The position numbers and the translations under genes were made by a program. From NCBI GenBank assembly GCA_011046175.1, contig DSBB01000409.1, positions 1 through 7,280 on the forward strand: 7,280 nt of DNA. The letters run 5' to 3'. Each line of letters opens with the position of its first letter. Position 1 is the stretch's first letter. Under the pieces are notes generated by a model. It saw only the letters and a list, made by a program, of their open reading frames with translations. It was not told where the DNA came from and made no database searches. Of the stretch, positions 5,186 through 7,280 are shown in pieces. The DNA is from Candidatus Hydrogenedentota bacterium. GTDB lineage: Bacteria > Hydrogenedentota > Hydrogenedentia > Hydrogenedentales > CAITNO01.

Positions 5186-5767
5186 TCAACCGCCCAGTCC
5201 GGCAAAGCCCATGAAGGCCAGAGATAGAATTCCCGCAAGTATCAAGGTGATGGCGGCGCCCTGCGCGATGTCCGGCACTTCGGCCAAGTCCAGTTTTTCG
5301 CGCATGCCCGCCATGATAGTCAGCGCAAGGGTAAACCCCGCGCCCGCGCCCAGCGCGTACACGAGACACTGCAAAAAGTTGTATTCCTTTTGCGTCTGGA
5401 ACAGTGCGAGGCCGAGTATGGCGCAGTTGGTGGTGATTAGGGGCAGGAAAATGCCAAGCGCCCGGAAGAGCGCCGGACTGAACTTCTTGATGACCATTTC
5501 CACCAACTGAACGGCGGACGCAATAACAGCAATGTAGCATATCAATCGCAGGTAGGGCGTGCCCGCAATATCGAGCACAATGTTAATGCCGTATGCGCAC
5601 ATGGAGCTGACCAGCATTACAAAGATGACGGCGAGTCCCATGCGTATGGCGGTTTCTTTTTTCGCGGAAACGCCGAGGAACGGGCAAATGCCCAGAAACA
5701 TGCTGAGTACGAAGTTGTTCACGATGGCGGCGTTGATAAAAATGGATGACAACGATTCTGTGTTCAT
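5186..5767 (-). CDS. rnfA: Rnf electron transport complex subunit A
   Basis: RnfA is 193 residues here, the usual length. It is an integral membrane subunit of the ferredoxin:NAD+ oxidoreductase (Rnf) that couples electron flow to Na+ or H+ transport. About six hydrophobic helices are visible. The conserved half-channel motifs are present: FLGICPFLGVS with C28, and TTNCAILGLAL with C115. With the matching cysteines of RnfE these hold an iron centre in the membrane. The N-terminus NNFVLSMFLG is diagnostic. AGGAG precedes the ATG by 8 bases and overlaps the rnfE stop codon (TAGGAG), so the two genes are translationally linked. An upstream ATG at 5896 would run back through rnfE and is not used here. 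Confidence 0.95.
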   Translation of the reverse strand: MNTESLSSIFINAAIVNNFVLSMFLGICPFLGVSAKKETAIRMGLAVIFVMLVSSMCAYGINIVLDIAGTPYLRLICYIAVIASAVQLVEMVIKKFSPALFRALGIFLPLITTNCAILGLALFQTQKEYNFLQCLVYALGAGAGFTLALTIMAGMREKLDLAEVPDIAQGAAITLILAGILSLAFMGFAGLGG

Positions 5768-5778
5768 GACTTTTGCTC

Positions 5779-6435
5779 CTATGCCCCGGCGGCGGAAGCG
5801 TTGCGCTGCGTCAGTTTTTTGCGCAGCCAGTTGAAAAACAGAATTTGCAGACCCAACACAAAAAAACCTCCCGGCGGCAGTATCATTATTGCCCACGGTT
5901 CAAAAGCGGCTCCGAACAGCGAGATTTCATAGGGTGTGTCCATCAGCAGCGTGCCATTGCCCAGCGCTTCGCGCACGACACCGAGGCACAACAGCGCAAA
6001 TGTGAATCCGAGTCCCATTCCCACTGCGTCGAGCACCGCCTTGGCCGGTTTGTTGCGGGACGCGAATGCCTCGGCCCGCCCCAAAATGATGCAGTTAACC
6101 ACAATCAGCTGGATAAAGGCGCCGAGGCTGTCGTATAAGTCGAGGCTGATGCTTTGGATAACGTAATCAACGATGGTGACGAAGGTGGCGATGATGACGA
6201 TATAAGACGCTATGCGCACCTGCTTGGGGATATAGTTGCGCAACAATGAAACCATCAAACTGGACATGACCAGCACGAACATTGCGGAGAGCCCCATGGC
6301 AAAGCAATTGACCACCTTGTTGGTTACCGCCAGCGTGGGACACATGCCGAGGAGCATGACAAACACCGGATTTTCCTGCCAGAGTCCGCGCAGGAACACC
6401 TCCAGTGACGGGGTTGTTTTTTCTTGCATATTCAT
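5779..6435 (-). CDS. rnfE: Rnf electron transport complex subunit E
   Basis: RnfE is a 218-residue integral membrane subunit and a paralogue of RnfA. It shows LWQENPVFVMLLGMCPTLAVT (residues 18-38) with the iron-ligand C32, and VNCIILGRAEAFAS (113-126) with C115; the latter stretch is typical of RnfE/NqrD. PPGGFFVLG near residue 187 and a basic C-terminal tail also fit. The ATG overlaps the rnfG stop as ATGA, and AGGAAAGG stands upstream. Length and both cysteines are intact, so the subunit looks functional. Confidence 0.95.
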   Translation of the reverse strand: MNMQEKTTPSLEVFLRGLWQENPVFVMLLGMCPTLAVTNKVVNCFAMGLSAMFVLVMSSLMVSLLRNYIPKQVRIASYIVIIATFVTIVDYVIQSISLDLYDSLGAFIQLIVVNCIILGRAEAFASRNKPAKAVLDAVGMGLGFTFALLCLGVVREALGNGTLLMDTPYEISLFGAAFEPWAIMILPPGGFFVLGLQILFFNWLRKKLTQRNASAAGA

Positions 6436-7124
6436 GATTTGCCGCCTTTCCTTAATTCGTCCAGCATTTCATGCACAATGGGCAACAGCGTATTGACGCT
6501 GTTCCGCATTGCCCGAGCCACGGCCTGCGAAGAAATGGTCGCCCCTGAGATGCCTTCAACCTGCCACGGCTCTTTGTCCGTTCCCGGTTTTGTGTAGGAG
6601 ATGGGATTTTTGGGTTTTCTGGTGTCCGGGTCAAGCGAAACGTCAAGGCCGTTGAAATTTTTCTGAAAGCCCGGGTCGGTCTTGATACGGTCGCCCAAGC
6701 CGGGCGTTTCTTTTGACAGCAGCACTCGCATTCCCGTGACAATTTCCTTGTCGGGCAAATAGCCGTACAATAGCCTGATTTCTCCGCCGTAGCCTCCATT
6801 GTCCAGCGCTTCGAGGGCTACGCCCATCAGGTTTCCGTCGGCGTCGTAACCGGCATAGATGTTTTGGGGCGTAGCGTCACCGTTCGGTCCGGGCGCGTGG
6901 ACGGCAAACATCTTCTGGCTTACGGCGCCGGGCAACAAGGTCAGCACGGCTTCTGCCGTGCGTTCATAATTATTGCGTTGAATGGTGTCATAAGTTCCGT
7001 GATACACCAGCGCCAGCAGCAGGCCGGACACAAGCGCGATACCGCCGAGCGTGCCTATCATGACCAAACTGCCTGTGGACTGGGGCGCTTGCGTGAGTTG
7101 CGCATTTTGTGCTGTAGTCGTCAT
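6432..7124 (-). CDS. rnfG: Rnf electron transport complex subunit G (covalent FMN)
   Basis: RnfG is a 230-residue protein with one N-terminal membrane helix (about 19-41) and an extracytoplasmic FMN-binding domain. The flavinylation site is SGAT at 193-196 (context GISGATISSQAV), where T196 would receive FMN through a phosphoester bond made by the ApbE flavin transferase. KETPGLGDRI (138-147) and the GGYGGEI stretch (110-116) are family features. The N-terminal tail before the helix is longer than in many homologues. A strong AAGGAGGG lies 7 bases upstream of the ATG, inside the end of rnfD. No apbE is in the window, so it must be supplied elsewhere. Confidence 0.94.
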   Translation of the reverse strand: MTTTAQNAQLTQAPQSTGSLVMIGTLGGIALVSGLLLALVYHGTYDTIQRNNYERTAEAVLTLLPGAVSQKMFAVHAPGPNGDATPQNIYAGYDADGNLMGVALEALDNGGYGGEIRLLYGYLPDKEIVTGMRVLLSKETPGLGDRIKTDPGFQKNFNGLDVSLDPDTRKPKNPISYTKPGTDKEPWQVEGISGATISSQAVARAMRNSVNTLLPIVHEMLDELRKGGKS

Positions 7125-7126
7125 GG

Positions 7127-7280
7127 TTATGCCCTCCTTTTTCTGGCAACACCATACACGCGCGGCTGCGTGATTTCATTGATAAGAGGCGACACGGCGT
7201 TTCCCAGCAAAATCGCGAACATTACGCCTTCCGGCAACGCGCCAAGAATACGAATGACGACAGTGATTGCTCCGATGAAC
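7127..7280 (-). CDS. rnfD: Rnf electron transport complex subunit D, C-terminal 50 residues
   Basis: The last 50 codons of a gene cut by the right edge are visible. The tail ALPEGVMFAILLGNAVSPLI followed by QPRVYG matches the C-terminus of RnfD, where a Pro-Glu/Asp-Gly motif, a last membrane helix and a TRPRVYG-like end are conserved; NqrB ends differently. The TAA lies 2 bases before the rnfG ATG, so the genes are co-translated. The FMN-binding threonine of RnfD is outside the window. Confidence 0.92.
   Translation of the reverse strand, partial: FIGAITVVIRILGALPEGVMFAILLGNAVSPLINEITQPRVYGVARKRRA

Noticed and set aside
5182..5238. Longer start of the four-cysteine protein at 5238
   Set aside because: It overlaps the end of rnfA by over 50 bases and adds residues read from rnfA's coding sequence; 5181 gives the usual 4-base operon spacing and a normal membrane-anchor N-terminus.
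5186..7280. Na+-NQR rather than Rnf
   Set aside because: The subunit D tail (QPRVYG), the D-G-E-A order and the RnfE/RnfA sequence details fit Rnf; in NQR operons the order is nqrB-C-D-E-F and NqrF would follow.

Overview
The window (about 7.3 kb, moderately GC-rich) is bacterial. Three of its proteins carry twin-arginine (Tat) signal peptides on sugar-metabolism folds: two Gfo/Idh/MocA oxidoreductases and one sugar isomerase/epimerase TIM barrel. This pattern is typical of Planctomycetota, Verrucomicrobiota, Lentisphaerota/Kiritimatiellota and Hydrogenedentota. The window also carries a six-subunit-type Rnf operon, which points to an anaerobic or facultative lifestyle. The lineage is an inference from gene content; no marker gene here fixes the phylum.

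Layout. 1-429 is mostly intergenic: a possible 3' end of an unknown gene, copy 1 of a 45-bp dispersed repeat, a 27-bp perfect inverted repeat, and a plausible promoter. 430-1350 (+) encodes a Tat-exported hydroxypyruvate-isomerase/tagatose-epimerase-like protein. A strong two-way hairpin (1370-1417) separates it from two convergent minus-strand genes for Tat-exported Gfo/Idh/MocA oxidoreductases (1442-2779 and 2904-4199). 4200-4837 has no gene but is full of secondary structure: copy 2 of the 45-bp repeat, a 23-bp perfect inverted repeat, two related GC hairpins, a 57-nt stepped hairpin and a small AT-rich dyad. A minus-strand tRNA-Ala(CGC) follows at 4838-4913. From 4981 to the right edge, all on the minus strand, lie the end of rnfD, then rnfG, rnfE, rnfA and a 66-residue four-cysteine membrane protein, packed as one operon.

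How the parts may work together. The isomerase and the two oxidoreductases look like an exported sugar (possibly keto-sugar or glycoside) oxidation/isomerisation set. The Rnf complex couples ferredoxin:NAD+ electron transfer to Na+ or H+ translocation. The gene order D-G-E-A implies that rnfC and rnfB lie upstream, beyond the right edge. The four-cysteine protein after rnfA resembles NqrM, the iron-centre maturation factor of the related Na+-NQR, and is the most interesting protein in the window. The most interesting non-coding signal is the set of palindromic elements and the 45-bp repeat that occurs next to two of them.
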